The notes: generated from the sequence alone by a model not told the origin. DNA of 64,000 bases from Acidobacteriaceae bacterium (GCA_025462885.1 JAOAPN010000006.1:186001-250000), one strand, 5' to 3'. Positions 42,721 through 51,662 are shown, numbered from the stretch's first letter. Translations and numbers: made by a program.

Positions 42721-44202
42721 GTGGCAACCTTGGAACTCTTCAACACCCTCAGCGGAAAAATAGACCCCCTCACGCCCGTAGGCGCGCCCGCCCTGCGTAT
42801 GTACTGCTGCGGCCCTACCGTCTACGACTACGGTCATATCGGCAACTTCCGCACCTTCCTGCACGTCGATGTTCTGCGCCGTTTCCTCATCCAGCTCGGC
42901 ATTCCCGTCCAGCACGTCATGAACGTCACCGACGTCGACGACAAGATCATCCGCAACGCCGCGAATGCCGGCCTGCCCATCGCCGAGTACACGGCCAAGT
43001 TCGAGAAGGCGTTTTTCGAAGACCTTGACGCCCTCTCCATCCAACTTCCCGAACACGTCGCCCACGCTACTGAGTGCATTCCGGAGATGGTCTCACTCAT
43101 CCAGCAGCTCGCCGAAAAAGACATCGCCTACCAGGCCGAGGACGGTAGTTGGTACTTCCGCATCGCGCGCGACCCCGACTACGGCAAGCTCTCGAAGAAA
43201 GACCTAGAAAACATCACCGACGGAGCCCGCGTCGACCTGGACGAGTACGAAAAAGACGCCGCCCGCGACTTCGCCCTCTGGAAGGCCGTTAAGCCAAACG
43301 AAACCTCCTGGGACACAGCCCTCGGTACCGGTCGTCCCGGCTGGCACATCGAGTGCTCCGCCATGGCCACCAAGTTTCTCGGCCAGTCCTTCGACCTGCA
43401 CGCTGGCGGCGAAGACCTCATGTTCCCGCACCACGAGAACGAGATCGCCCAGTCCGAGTGCGCCTCCGGCCAGACCTTCGCGCGCCACTGGATGCACGTC
43501 CGCTTTCTGCTGGTTGAAGGCCGCAAGATGTCCAAGTCCGAGGGCAATTTCTATACCCTCCGCGATCTCCTCCTCAAGGGCTACCGCGCCTCCGCCATCC
43601 GCTTCCTGCTTCTCTCCGTGCCCTATCGCAACCAGATGAACTTCACCATCGACAGCCTCACCGAGAGCACCAACGCTGTCGACCGCCTCCGCACCTTCGA
43701 TAAGCGCATCCGCACCGGCAGCTTTTCAGCCGGGCTCGATGAGAGCATCGCCGCCGCCACCGCCAAGGCCGAAAAGGACTACACCGCCGCCCTCGCCAGC
43801 GATCTCAACACCGCGGAAGCCCGCGCCGCCATCTTCGACCTCGTCCGCGCCGCCAATGCAGCCGCCGACCACGGGACCCTCCGCGCCGATAACGTCACCG
43901 AGATCCTGAAAGTGCTGGCCCTCTTCGACGGAATCTTCAGCGTCCTCGAAGACCGCGATGCCGACCTGACCCGCCTCGCCCTCGCCTGGGCCGAACGCGA
44001 AGGCCGCTTCGACGAAGCCTCCCCCGACCTCCTCGCCACCCTCGCCCTGACCGACGCCGACATCGACGCCCTGGTCGCCGAACGCACCCAGGCCAAGAAG
44101 ACCCGCAACTTCGCCCGCGCCGACGCCATCCGCAACGACCTCCTCGCCAAGGGAATCCTCATCGAAGACAGCAAAGATGGCGTCCACTGGAAGCGCAAGT
44201 AG
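42721..44202 (+). CDS. cysS: Cysteinyl-tRNA synthetase
   Basis: 493 aa from GTG 42721 (ATLELFNTLSGK, the usual beginning); another in-frame GTG at 42685 is possible. Class I motifs are YCCGPTVYDYGHIGNFRTF (HIGH-type HIGN), GWHIECSAMATKFLG, DLHAGGEDLMFPHHENEIAQ with zinc ligands, and KMSKSEGN for KMSKS. The C-terminal helical domain ends ARADAIRNDLLAKGILIEDS. Full length for the family. It may be co-transcribed with tsaD (gap 116 bp). Confidence 0.96.
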   Translation: MATLELFNTLSGKIDPLTPVGAPALRMYCCGPTVYDYGHIGNFRTFLHVDVLRRFLIQLGIPVQHVMNVTDVDDKIIRNAANAGLPIAEYTAKFEKAFFEDLDALSIQLPEHVAHATECIPEMVSLIQQLAEKDIAYQAEDGSWYFRIARDPDYGKLSKKDLENITDGARVDLDEYEKDAARDFALWKAVKPNETSWDTALGTGRPGWHIECSAMATKFLGQSFDLHAGGEDLMFPHHENEIAQSECASGQTFARHWMHVRFLLVEGRKMSKSEGNFYTLRDLLLKGYRASAIRFLLLSVPYRNQMNFTIDSLTESTNAVDRLRTFDKRIRTGSFSAGLDESIAAATAKAEKDYTAALASDLNTAEARAAIFDLVRAANAAADHGTLRADNVTEILKVLALFDGIFSVLEDRDADLTRLALAWAEREGRFDEASPDLLATLALTDADIDALVAERTQAKKTRNFARADAIRNDLLAKGILIEDSKDGVHWKRK

Positions 44203-44215
44203 CTTGTTTGCAATC

Positions 44216-44243
44216 TTGTAGCCGCTGACACGAACGATATAAT
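44216..44243 (+). promoter_or_regulatory. Sigma-70-like promoter for the ABC pair
   Basis: TTGTAG (44216-44221) and a perfect TATAAT (44238-44243) are separated by 16 bp. The start codon TTG at 44250 is 6 bases after the -10 box, so the transcript would begin at or next to it and be leaderless. No SD is present before 44250. Confidence 0.5.
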
Positions 44244-44249
44244 TCAACC

Positions 44250-45347
44250 TTGCTCAATAAGCTAACGTTTGCCAACCTAGCCCATCGGCCCGTTCGAACC
44301 ATCCTGAGTATCCTCGCCATCGCTGTTGAGGTGACGATGATCCTCACTCTGGTAGGGGTCAGCAACGGAACGTTGCACGAGTCCGCCCGCCGCGCCCGCG
44401 GAACCGGCGCAGATATCCTCGTCCGTCCTCCCGGATCCTCCGCCCTCTCCTCCCTCAGTTCCGCTCCCATGAGCGACAAGCTGCCGGCGATCCTCGCAGC
44501 GGAGCCCCACATCACCCTGGCCACCGGAACCATGGTGCAGCCCCTGGAACTTTTCGACACCATCACCGGTCTCGACATGGATCAGTTCGCCACGATGAGC
44601 GGAGGGTTTCGCTTCCTGAAAGGCGGTCTGCCCGTTCTGGACACAGACATGATCGTGGATGAGCCCTACGCCCGGGAAAAGCATCTCCAGGTCGGCAGTA
44701 CGCTCACTCTCATCACCCACGAGTGGCACATCTCCGGAATCTACGAGCCCGGCAAGCTGGCACGCATCTGCGTGAAGCTATCGGCGTTGCAACGATTCAC
44801 CGGCAATCCGGGACGGCTCAGTCAGGTCTATCTCAAAGTGGACGATCCCAGCCACGCCCAGGCAATTGTCGATGCCCTCCGCGCCAAATATCCCGGTTAT
44901 CAGATCTATACGTTGGAATACTTCACCTCGCTGCTTTCGGTGAACAGTCTCGGACTACTCCGAAACTTTACGTACGTCGTCATCGGAATCGCCATGATCG
45001 TAGGCTTTATCGTCGTCTTCATGGCCATGTACACCGCCGTCCTCGAACGGACACGTGAGATCGGCATTCTCAAAGCAGTCGGCAGCTCCTCCAGCCTCAT
45101 CCTGAACATGCTGCTGCGCGAGACCTTGCTGCTGGCCGTCATCGGAACTGTGGTCGGTATCCTGCTCACGTACGGTACTCAATGGCTCATGCTGCACGTC
45201 GTGCCCAACAGCCTCACGCAGGAGACCGTCTACGCGTGGTGGCCCATCGCAGGCGCCATTGCCATTGCCGGTGCCATGATCGGAGCCATCATTCCCGGTA
45301 TCAAAGCCGTCCAGCAGGATGCAACCGAGGCCCTCTCCTATGAGTGA
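44250..45347 (+). CDS. ABC transporter permease, FtsX/MacB-like
   Basis: 365 aa with an apparent TTG start (LNKLTFANLAHRPVRT). TM1 (ILSILAIAVEVTMILTLVGV) near residues 18-38, then a large extracytoplasmic domain (about 40-240), and three C-terminal helices: NFTYVVIGIAMIVGFIVVFM, LLLAVIGTVVGILLTYG and IAGAIAIAGAMIGAIIPGI. ERTREIGILKAVGSSSSLIL is the FtsX/MacB coupling helix. The ATPase gene overlaps its stop by 8 nt. Together they resemble LolCDE/MacB type VII transporters that move lipoproteins or peptides mechanically across the periplasm. The substrate is unknown. Confidence 0.88.
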   Translation: MLNKLTFANLAHRPVRTILSILAIAVEVTMILTLVGVSNGTLHESARRARGTGADILVRPPGSSALSSLSSAPMSDKLPAILAAEPHITLATGTMVQPLELFDTITGLDMDQFATMSGGFRFLKGGLPVLDTDMIVDEPYAREKHLQVGSTLTLITHEWHISGIYEPGKLARICVKLSALQRFTGNPGRLSQVYLKVDDPSHAQAIVDALRAKYPGYQIYTLEYFTSLLSVNSLGLLRNFTYVVIGIAMIVGFIVVFMAMYTAVLERTREIGILKAVGSSSSLILNMLLRETLLLAVIGTVVGILLTYGTQWLMLHVVPNSLTQETVYAWWPIAGAIAIAGAMIGAIIPGIKAVQQDATEALSYE

Positions 45348-46014
45348 AACGTCCATCATCGAGGTCCGCGATCTCACCAAGACCTACCGTGTAGGCGATG
45401 TCGATGTCGAAGCACTGCGGGGCGTTAATCTCGACGTTACCCCGGGCGAGTTCATCGCCGTAGTTGGTTCTTCCGGCTCCGGGAAATCGACCCTCTTTAA
45501 CATCCTCGGCGGGCTCACCCCGCCCACTGGCGGCAGCGTCCACATCAACGGCAAGGACCTCTCCCACATGTCCAATGCGGAGCGCACCAATCTTCGCAAG
45601 GACACGGTCGGCTTCGTCTTCCAGAAATACAATCTCCTCCCCACGCTCTCGGCCGAAGACAACATCAGGATCGTCCGCTACATCGCCGGCCACGCGACCG
45701 ACTTCGATCCGCACTTCAAAGAGATCCTGTCACTGCTCGGCATCGAAGACCGGCTGAAGCACAAGCCCCGCGCCCTCTCGGGCGGACAGCAACAGAGAGT
45801 CGCCATCGCCCGCGCCCTGGTCAACGGCCCGGCGATTCTGCTGGCAGACGAGCCCACCGGCAACCTCGACAGCAAGAACTCGACCGCCGTTCTTAACCTG
45901 CTGCGCGACCTCAACCAGCGCCTCGGCCAGACCATCCTGATGATCACGCACGACGAGCAGGCCGCAGCCTTCGCCCACCGGAAGGTCCACATGCACGACG
46001 GGCAGTTGATCTAG
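45340..46014 (+). CDS. ABC transporter ATP-binding protein, LolD/MacB-like
   Basis: 224 aa from ATG 45340, overlapping the permease stop (TATGAGTGA). Walker A is VGSSGSGKSTLFN, the Q-loop region FVFQKYNLLP, signature ALSGGQQQRVAIARAL, Walker B ILLADEPTGNLD, and the H-loop LMITHDE. It drives the adjacent FtsX-like permease. The next 120 bp after the stop is repeat copy D, which begins directly at the TAG stop. Confidence 0.95.
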   Translation: MSETSIIEVRDLTKTYRVGDVDVEALRGVNLDVTPGEFIAVVGSSGSGKSTLFNILGGLTPPTGGSVHINGKDLSHMSNAERTNLRKDTVGFVFQKYNLLPTLSAEDNIRIVRYIAGHATDFDPHFKEILSLLGIEDRLKHKPRALSGGQQQRVAIARALVNGPAILLADEPTGNLDSKNSTAVLNLLRDLNQRLGQTILMITHDEQAAAFAHRKVHMHDGQLI

Positions 46015-46137
46015 GTGGATTCCCCATCGTCGTAAAGTTGGTTCACTTACGCGAAGCGTCCAAGACCCCACGAAGGTCCTGCCGAAGGCCCCGTGGTTCC
46101 TGCCCGGCGTCAGGGCGCACTTGATCAACTTTAGCTC
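46012..46137 (+). repeat. Intergenic repeat family 1, copy D (long form)
   Basis: Begins with the TAG stop of the ATPase gene (46012-46014) followed by GTGGATTCCCC and TCGTAAAGTTGGTTC, then the ACGCGAAGCGT hairpin, the CCACG...CGTGG insert (46078-46106 region) and GCCCGGCGTCAGGGCGCAC. Same sense as the upstream gene, so it would form the 3' end of its mRNA. Confidence 0.85.
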
Positions 46138-46182
46138 TCCGCGAACCTCCACGACGCACCCGCAAGGCATCTCAACTAATCA

Positions 46183-46821
46183 ATGAACAACCGCACGCTC
46201 CCCCTCGTCTCCGCAGTTCTGTTCGCACTCTCCCTGACCGCGCCTGCCCAGGCCCCGCTCACCGAGTGGTCCAGCGACTCCCTGAACCTTCGTTTCAGCT
46301 ATCCCTCAGACCTCACCAAGGGCGATCCTGCCAGCGTGGTCCACGACGGCAATCTCACGCTTCCCGGCGTCTCTGATCCCAGCCTTATGCGCTGCCTGCG
46401 TCCCGATCTCCTCGCGCAGTCGGCTACCGCCACTATTCTTCTCGCCGAGCTTGACGTCACCTGTCTTACCCCCGAGCAGCAGGCGACTCCCAAGGACCTC
46501 CTCGCGAATTTGGCGGAGGTAGTCAACAAGATCGGCGGCATGACCTCGATCGCGCCACCTGCCTGGTATAACGTCGGCTGGCAGAAGGTCCATATGGCAG
46601 CCGCGCAAGGCTCCCCGCAGGGCGCACCCGACGCCGCACCACAGCGGCTCTACACGATGGGCTTCTCCACCGGTTGGAACAACCATCTGCTGGTTTGGTT
46701 CTTTACTTCGACCGATATCCAGACCCTGAACCGCATCACCAAGAGCACCGTTCGCTTCGGCCGTTCGGCTGCCGCGCCGCTCTACCCCAGCCAGATCAAC
46801 GATGCCGGTTCGAAGAACTAG
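46183..46821 (+). CDS. Exported protein of unknown function
   Basis: 212 aa with a signal peptide (LPLVSAVLFALSLTAPAQAP). The mature part begins TEWSSDSLNLRFSYPSDLTK, resembling domains found in acidobacterial secreted proteins that describe a fitted, PsbP-like or lipoprotein-like fold, but I cannot name one securely. Two Cys (MRCLRPDLL and DVTCLTPEQQ) could form a disulfide. The C-terminal half has LYTMGFSTGWNNHLLVWFFT. It converges with the EamA gene, which ends 10 bp away. Confidence 0.68.
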   Translation: MNNRTLPLVSAVLFALSLTAPAQAPLTEWSSDSLNLRFSYPSDLTKGDPASVVHDGNLTLPGVSDPSLMRCLRPDLLAQSATATILLAELDVTCLTPEQQATPKDLLANLAEVVNKIGGMTSIAPPAWYNVGWQKVHMAAAQGSPQGAPDAAPQRLYTMGFSTGWNNHLLVWFFTSTDIQTLNRITKSTVRFGRSAAAPLYPSQINDAGSKN

Positions 46822-46831
46822 GCAACGTGCT

Positions 46832-47806
46832 CTAGGCGATCTCTTCCGTAGCGGTGCACTCGATCTCAGCGGTCGGCGCACCGCTCTTCAGTTTCGAGCT
46901 CGTTACCAGCCACACGGCGACCAGAATCGCGGCCATTCCGACGTACTCGATCCCCACCATCCGCTCATGCAGAAAGATCGCTCCCAGCACCACCGCAACG
47001 ATCGGATTGATGTAGGCGTAGGTAGACACCTTCGCCACCGGCACATGCTCCAGCAGGTAGATATAAGCGGTATACCCTACCAGCGAACCAAATGTAACCA
47101 GATAGAGCACAGAAGCTCCGGCCTGAACGCCCCAGCGTCCCCGGCTCCAGTCTCCCAGCACCAGCATCACCGCACAGTTGAAGACTCCCGCAATCAGCAT
47201 CTGCCATCCCGCTGAAGCGAACGGGCTGACCGGCATCTTGAATCGCCGCGCCACAATCGTCCCTGCCGTCCAACTCAGCGCACACCCTAGCGCAAACGCT
47301 CCGCCGATCATCTGCGTCCGATCACCATGCAGACTCTCCCGCAGCCCCGGCCACAACAGCACCAGCAGTCCTCCAAATCCTGTGGCGATCCCGACCCAGC
47401 CTCGTGCCCGCAGTCCTTCGCCGCGTGGAGCGACAGCCTCAAACAGCGCCACGTACAGCGGAATCACGGCAATAATCAGCGACGAAAGCCCGCTCGAAAG
47501 TGTCCGCTCCGCATACATCAGGCCGACGTTTCCGCCGGAGAGCATCAGTACTCCGATTACGGCCTGGAGCCATGCCTCGCGGCTACTCAACCGCAGCGAA
47601 ATCCCGCGCACCTTGCAGAAGAGCAGCATCAGCACGCCGGAAGCGCCGTACCGCACAGCTCCCAGGACGAACGGCGGCAACACCTCCACTCCAAACCGAA
47701 TCGCTACGAACGTCGAGCCCCAGAAGAAATACACGCACCCGAATGCGGTCAGCACCTTGGTGCTCAGGCCGGCTCTATTTCCATTCGGAGTAAGGGAAGA
47801 AGTCAC
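46832..47806 (-). CDS. EamA/DMT-superfamily transporter
   Basis: 324 aa with about ten hydrophobic helices in two EamA repeats. The first includes VYFFWGSTFVAIRFGVEVLP and MLSGGNVGLMYAERTLSSGL; the second LSWTAGTIVARRFKMPVSPF, LVGYTAYIYLLEHVPVAKVS and TYAYINPIVAVVLGAIFLHE. It resembles YedA/RhaT-like drug/metabolite exporters. The substrate cannot be told. The start at 47806 lies next to repeat copy E. Confidence 0.93.
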   Translation of the reverse strand: MTSSLTPNGNRAGLSTKVLTAFGCVYFFWGSTFVAIRFGVEVLPPFVLGAVRYGASGVLMLLFCKVRGISLRLSSREAWLQAVIGVLMLSGGNVGLMYAERTLSSGLSSLIIAVIPLYVALFEAVAPRGEGLRARGWVGIATGFGGLLVLLWPGLRESLHGDRTQMIGGAFALGCALSWTAGTIVARRFKMPVSPFASAGWQMLIAGVFNCAVMLVLGDWSRGRWGVQAGASVLYLVTFGSLVGYTAYIYLLEHVPVAKVSTYAYINPIVAVVLGAIFLHERMVGIEYVGMAAILVAVWLVTSSKLKSGAPTAEIECTATEEIA

Positions 47807-47850
47807 TCCACCATCTTAAATGCGGCACTAAAAAAATCAGCACCTTGGAA

Positions 47851-47960
47851 GGGATTTAGCAACGCTGTAAAGTCGATACCCTTACGCGAAGCGTCCAATA
47901 TCCCACGAAGTGGCGCCCGCCCGGCGTCAGGGCGCCTTTGGTACTTGCTTCCTTCAGCTA
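47851..47960 (+). repeat. Intergenic repeat family 1, copy E (short form)
   Basis: Plus-strand copy with GGGATTTAGC, CTGTAAAGTCGATACCC, the ACGCGAAGCGT hairpin (47884-47894), the short joint CCCACGAAGTGGCGCC and GCCCGGCGTCAGGGC. It lies antisense between the two minus-strand genes (EamA start and TonB receptor end). Confidence 0.83.
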
Positions 47961-47970
47961 AAAAAGAAAA

Positions 47971-47998
47971 CGGGTGCAGACGAACTCGTCTACACCCG
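47971..47998 (-). terminator. Intrinsic terminator of the second TonB receptor
   Basis: CGGGTGCAGACGA (47971-47983) pairs with TCGTCTACACCCG (47986-47998) with one mismatch; on the minus strand CCCG is followed by TTTTCTTTTTT. It lies 17 bp past the receptor stop. Confidence 0.85.
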
Positions 47999-48015
47999 CT
48001 CTGAATCAGCCGCTG

Positions 48016-50622
48016 TTAGAAGTTCAAAGTCACCTGCGCGCTCACCGTTCGGGGCGAAACAAAGTGCGTTCCGCTGAACGTTGAGAGGAAGTTATACAGC
48101 GCATATTTATTGGTGACATTCACCGCAGTCAGGCTCACATTCGTCTTGAAGCGATCACGATGCAGCACATTGTCCCAACCCGCGCCCATATCGAACAGCG
48201 TGCGTGGCGCAATCCGCGGAGGGTTCTTGTCGTCATTCTCCGTGCCGGGCTTGGGAATGCTCAGCAGCGGAGACGAGAGCTGCCCGACCGCGCAACTCTT
48301 CAGCGGAGCCGCCAAAGTTGCAACGACGCCACCGCAGGTAATCTGTGCCTGCGCCTGCTGATCGGCGGTCAGGTAGCTCAGGTCGGTGAAGCCCTGCGCC
48401 ACATCGTCCTTGGTTGCAAACGGCGCATTTCCAGCCACCAGTCCGCTCTCGTACCGGTACGTGATGCCGTACCACGGGCCACGCTTGAACGGCTGATACT
48501 GCACATGCGTCGACTGCTGAAACGCCTGATCGTGATCGATGCGGAACACGCCTTGGTCTCCGGTGCTCGGATCGTTGAACAGAATCCCGCCCACCTCCGG
48601 GTCGAAGAAGCGCGACCGCGTATGCCCGAGCACCGCGTACGCCGAAATCCCATGCGTCTGCGGAACCGTCAACTTAATCCCGAAGCCATCGATCTTCGAC
48701 TTCCGCCACTGGATCGGAAACGCCAGCGGAGTATTCAGCACAATGTCGAAGTCGAAGTCCCGGTCCGTGTACTTCCAGAAGTATTCGCCATTCACCACCA
48801 GGTGTTTGCCGAAGCCCTGCTCGAAGCCCGCGTCATACTGGTTGCGTGCCGCCGGCTTCAGCGGAGTCGGGAAGCCTGCACCCTCCAGGCCGCCTACACC
48901 CGTCGAACTCGAGACGATCAGATTCTCGTTATACGGCGTCAGGAACAGCTTGCCGTATCCGACCCGCAGCACCGTATTGGTCGCTTTCACCAGGTACGTC
49001 GCACCGAGCCGTGGCTGGATCAGCGAGCGGCTGCTCAGGCCGTTGTAGTTGTCGATGCGTCCGCCCAACAGGAAGGTGAATCCCTTGAACGCCAGGTTGT
49101 CCTGGATGTAGATGGCTTCCTGCTTGATGTCCGTCTTGCCGTTGAAATGGTAGAGGCTTCCGCCGCGCGAGAGGTCGAATCCAGCGGACCCGGGATTGAA
49201 GCTTTCGTTCACCGTATCCTGCTCCGGGCACTGGCTTGGATCGCGGTAGCTGGTGTTCGTGTCGGGGGTGCCGTCCGCGTTCAGGCAAGGCGCATTGAAG
49301 CCCGGATCGGTAATGCCCAGCGAGAACCCTTCGTGCAGGAACGTGTGGTAAAACATCGCTCCGACCTTCAGCGTATTGATACCGCGCGAGTACGAATAGT
49401 CCACCTTGATGCCGGCGTTCTGCAGGCGGCGCGACTGGGCCAGCGTTGCCGGCGTATCGCTGAACGGATTCTTGCTCGGGTAGTAGTGGAAGTTGTCCTG
49501 CCGCAGGTAAGGGTTCACCGTAAACAGGCTGTGCGCGCTGATAATGTGCGTCCACGAAGGCGATAGATTGTAGCTGAAGATCTGCGCCTTCTGGTCCTGC
49601 CCCGCCGCCTGCTGGTCGTACTGGTTCGGGTTCTGGAACCACGACCGCGAAGCCGTCATGTTCAGTTGCAGCATGTCCTTCGCGCTCGGATTGAAGTCGA
49701 TCCGGTCGAAGAAGTTTTCGTTGTTGCCCTTCGCATGGAGCGGCCGAAACTCCGGCGTATCGAGATAGCGCCCGCTGTTCACGCCATCCGCAGTAAAGAA
49801 GTTCCCGAACCGCTTATCGCCGAATCCCAGCGCCACGCTTCCTACTGAAGTCCCGAACGATCCATAGTTGAAGGAGATGCTCCCGGTGGGATGCGTCAGG
49901 TTCAACCCTGAGCGCGTCGTCGTCTGCACCACCAGCGAAGCCTTGTCGCCGTACTCCGGCGGAGCGATACCGTTGATCACGTTGATCGACTGGATCGCAT
50001 TCAGCGAAAGCTGGTTGCCGAACACCCGGCTCTGCTGGTCGCTCACCGGCTGTCCGTCGATGCTGAAGCTCGTATCCGCGTGTTCGCCCATGGGATGGAA
50101 CAGCCCGTTCGAGTCGCCCGCAATGCCCGGCGTGCTGCCCGAGACCAGCGAACTCAGTGGAGCGTTCGTGCTCTCTGTCGGCAGCCGCGAGAACAGGTTG
50201 CGGTCCACGGCATTGCCCGAGGTAGGATCGGCGTTCACCATGTCCTCCGGCTCCGATTCGACATTGACGACCTCATCGCCGCCGCCCACGGAAAGCTTAA
50301 AGTCGAGCACCGTCGCCGACGCCGAACGCAACTGCGCATCTCCGGTCGTCGAGCGGAATCCCTTTGCCGTCACCGCGACGTGATACCGGCCAAACGGCAG
50401 ATTCGTAACGCGGTACTGCCCCTGGTTATCGGTCTTCGTGGTTTGCGAGTACCCACTCACAGGATTTGAGACGGATACCACCACGTCCGGAACGATGGCC
50501 CCGGTGCTGTCTTGTACGGTTCCCGCAATCGAGCCGGATGTGCCCTGCGCGTTAAGTCGAACCAGTGCAAATAGAAATAGAAAAGTCGAAAGTGCGAATG
50601 GGAGGAAGCGAGGCCTCTGCAT
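48016..50622 (-). CDS. TonB-dependent receptor with CarboxypepD-regulatory domain
   Basis: 868 aa from ATG 50622, with AGGAG 6 nt upstream; 24 residues upstream in the frame are rejected. Signal peptide (FALSTFLFLFALVRLNAQG), regulatory beta-sandwich (GSIAGTVQDSTGAIVPDVVV, DNQGQYRVTNLPFGRYHVAV), plug (SIDGQPVSDQQSRVFGNQLS, INVINGIAPPEYGDKASLVV) and barrel ending TVSAQVTLNF. It differs from the receptor at 1942-5298 and is shorter. A Fur-like inverted repeat sits 52 bp upstream, and the next upstream gene is a DUF2946-like protein often seen near metal receptors, so metal or siderophore uptake is a reasonable guess. Confidence 0.93.
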   Translation of the reverse strand: MQRPRFLPFALSTFLFLFALVRLNAQGTSGSIAGTVQDSTGAIVPDVVVSVSNPVSGYSQTTKTDNQGQYRVTNLPFGRYHVAVTAKGFRSTTGDAQLRSASATVLDFKLSVGGGDEVVNVESEPEDMVNADPTSGNAVDRNLFSRLPTESTNAPLSSLVSGSTPGIAGDSNGLFHPMGEHADTSFSIDGQPVSDQQSRVFGNQLSLNAIQSINVINGIAPPEYGDKASLVVQTTTRSGLNLTHPTGSISFNYGSFGTSVGSVALGFGDKRFGNFFTADGVNSGRYLDTPEFRPLHAKGNNENFFDRIDFNPSAKDMLQLNMTASRSWFQNPNQYDQQAAGQDQKAQIFSYNLSPSWTHIISAHSLFTVNPYLRQDNFHYYPSKNPFSDTPATLAQSRRLQNAGIKVDYSYSRGINTLKVGAMFYHTFLHEGFSLGITDPGFNAPCLNADGTPDTNTSYRDPSQCPEQDTVNESFNPGSAGFDLSRGGSLYHFNGKTDIKQEAIYIQDNLAFKGFTFLLGGRIDNYNGLSSRSLIQPRLGATYLVKATNTVLRVGYGKLFLTPYNENLIVSSSTGVGGLEGAGFPTPLKPAARNQYDAGFEQGFGKHLVVNGEYFWKYTDRDFDFDIVLNTPLAFPIQWRKSKIDGFGIKLTVPQTHGISAYAVLGHTRSRFFDPEVGGILFNDPSTGDQGVFRIDHDQAFQQSTHVQYQPFKRGPWYGITYRYESGLVAGNAPFATKDDVAQGFTDLSYLTADQQAQAQITCGGVVATLAAPLKSCAVGQLSSPLLSIPKPGTENDDKNPPRIAPRTLFDMGAGWDNVLHRDRFKTNVSLTAVNVTNKYALYNFLSTFSGTHFVSPRTVSAQVTLNF

Positions 50623-50673
50623 GAAAAACTCCTGTCGGGCTGGAAGAGCACGGTCGAGGGATAGAAAGACCAA

Positions 50674-50689
50674 GAGAATTTTGATTCTC
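50674..50689. promoter_or_regulatory. Fur-like inverted repeat upstream of the TonB receptor
   Basis: GAGAAT-TTTG-ATTCTC is a perfect 6-bp inverted repeat, and with flanks reads TGAGAATCAAAATTCTCT on the minus strand. It resembles TGAGAAT/ATTCTCA Fur-type half-sites, though the spacer is longer than usual. It lies 52 bp before the receptor ATG at 50622, where a repressor would act. Confidence 0.4.
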
Positions 50690-50768
50690 AGCATTTAATC
50701 CGCTCGGAAAGACAGGGAAGAGAAGTTCGCGGGGATCCCGGAAAATACGTCCTTACACCTGCCGTCAG

Positions 50769-51143
50769 CTATGCCTGGGGAGACACAGCAGGCGGAGGCC
50801 GGCTGAACAGCTCGTAGTTCCAACGCTGAACACGCTCAACCTGGACCGCCTGCAGCAGAACCGTCTGGACTTGCAATACCGGTTCAGGGGACGTATGGGC
50901 CGTAGCCGGCAGAGCCGAATGCATCGCCACGCAGAGCGGGCAATGGTCTGGAACCGTCTGCCTGGAGTCACGCGAATCCTGCGATCCGCTTCCAGCCAGT
51001 TCGCCATGAACGTGGCAAACCTGCACCGTGCTCGCTACCGAAAGCAGCAGCAGACACAGCAGCGCCAGCATCCGCAACCATCCCGGCCGCTGTGGGCCAG
51101 CCTGGTGCTTCTGCCTGCTTCCGGATTGGAATATGGTCAGCAT
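50769..51143 (-). CDS. DUF2946-like Cys/His membrane-anchored protein
   Basis: 124 aa. One hydrophobic segment (MLALLCLLLLSVASTV, about 25-42) is followed by CHVHGELAG and DHCPLCVAMHSALPATAHTS, a Cys/His pattern typical of DUF2946-like proteins that accompany copper- or metal-related TonB receptors. The C-terminus (RWNYELFSRPPPAVSPQA) is Pro-rich and probably periplasmic. It lies upstream of the TonB receptor on the same strand (gap 146 bp, with the Fur-like site between). A metal-handling role is inferred from motif and context. Confidence 0.65.
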   Translation of the reverse strand: MLTIFQSGSRQKHQAGPQRPGWLRMLALLCLLLLSVASTVQVCHVHGELAGSGSQDSRDSRQTVPDHCPLCVAMHSALPATAHTSPEPVLQVQTVLLQAVQVERVQRWNYELFSRPPPAVSPQA

Positions 51144-51302
51144 CGCTTCAAGGCTACTCTTACCTGTTTAGCACATCCAGCGTCATGAAACCAAAAAAAG
51201 CCGAAGCAGTGCAAGAACTTTACTGCTGCTCGTTGCCCTCCAGGGATGAGCGGAGCGCTACAGCGTGATTTCTGCTCAGAATGAGTAGCGTGCCTAGCGT
51301 AG

Positions 51303-51377
51303 TTTTATGTTTTTTATCTGTTGGTGGGTGGTGGGTGGTGGGTTGCGGTGATTTGGCTGGGTTTTGGGGGTTGACAG
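51303..51377 (+). repeat. Family 3 repeat with heptads, left copy
   Basis: Blocks in order are TTTTATGTTTTTTAT, four heptads (TGTTGGT, GGGTGGT, GGGTGGT, GGGTTGC at 51319-51346), GGTGATTT and GTTTTGGGGGTTGACAG. The reverse complement of 60252-60317 matches it with one heptad fewer. The region 51144-51437 has no other gene. It also contains three GGG runs that could form a quadruplex. Confidence 0.75.
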
Positions 51378-51437
51378 GTTTGAGATCGCGGATTGTTGGT
51401 CGCGCCTAACATCTACTCCGTTTTATCGAGCGGACCG

Positions 51438-51662
51438 TTACTTTTCCTTTGCAAGGGTGGTAATGAAGACCACCCCCAAAAGGATGAATGAACACAGAGA
51501 TAGGTAGGTTCCGCCCGCTAGAAGCGACGTTACGGAGTCCTGCGACTGTCCCCAACGCGTTTCTTCATGGACAGAGCAACCGAAGCAGAACATTATTGCG
51601 CTTGCTAGTGAAGCAATACAAAATACGCCGATGCGTGTAGATAACTTTGTTGATTTCCGCAT
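51438..51662 (-). CDS. Possible small two-helix membrane protein
   Basis: 74 aa: MRKSTKLSTRIGVFCIASLA, then CFGCSVHEETRWGQSQDSVT, then LLAGGTYLSLCSFILLGVVF and a basic end. Two hydrophobic helices flank a polar loop. It is more AT-rich than its neighbours and has no good SD, so it may be an acquired or decaying gene. No family is recognised. Confidence 0.4.
   Translation of the reverse strand: MRKSTKLSTRIGVFCIASLASAIMFCFGCSVHEETRWGQSQDSVTSLLAGGTYLSLCSFILLGVVFITTLAKEK

Noticed and set aside
48160-49566. Plus-strand open frame of 468 codons inside the second TonB receptor
   Set aside because: Antisense shadow, Arg/Leu/Val-rich without motifs; the receptor on minus is certain.
51323-51342. G-quadruplex-like tract GGTGGGTGGTGGGTGGTGGG
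   Set aside because: The G runs are better explained by the 7-base repeat period, and only three GGG runs exist; kept only as a note in the repeat entry.
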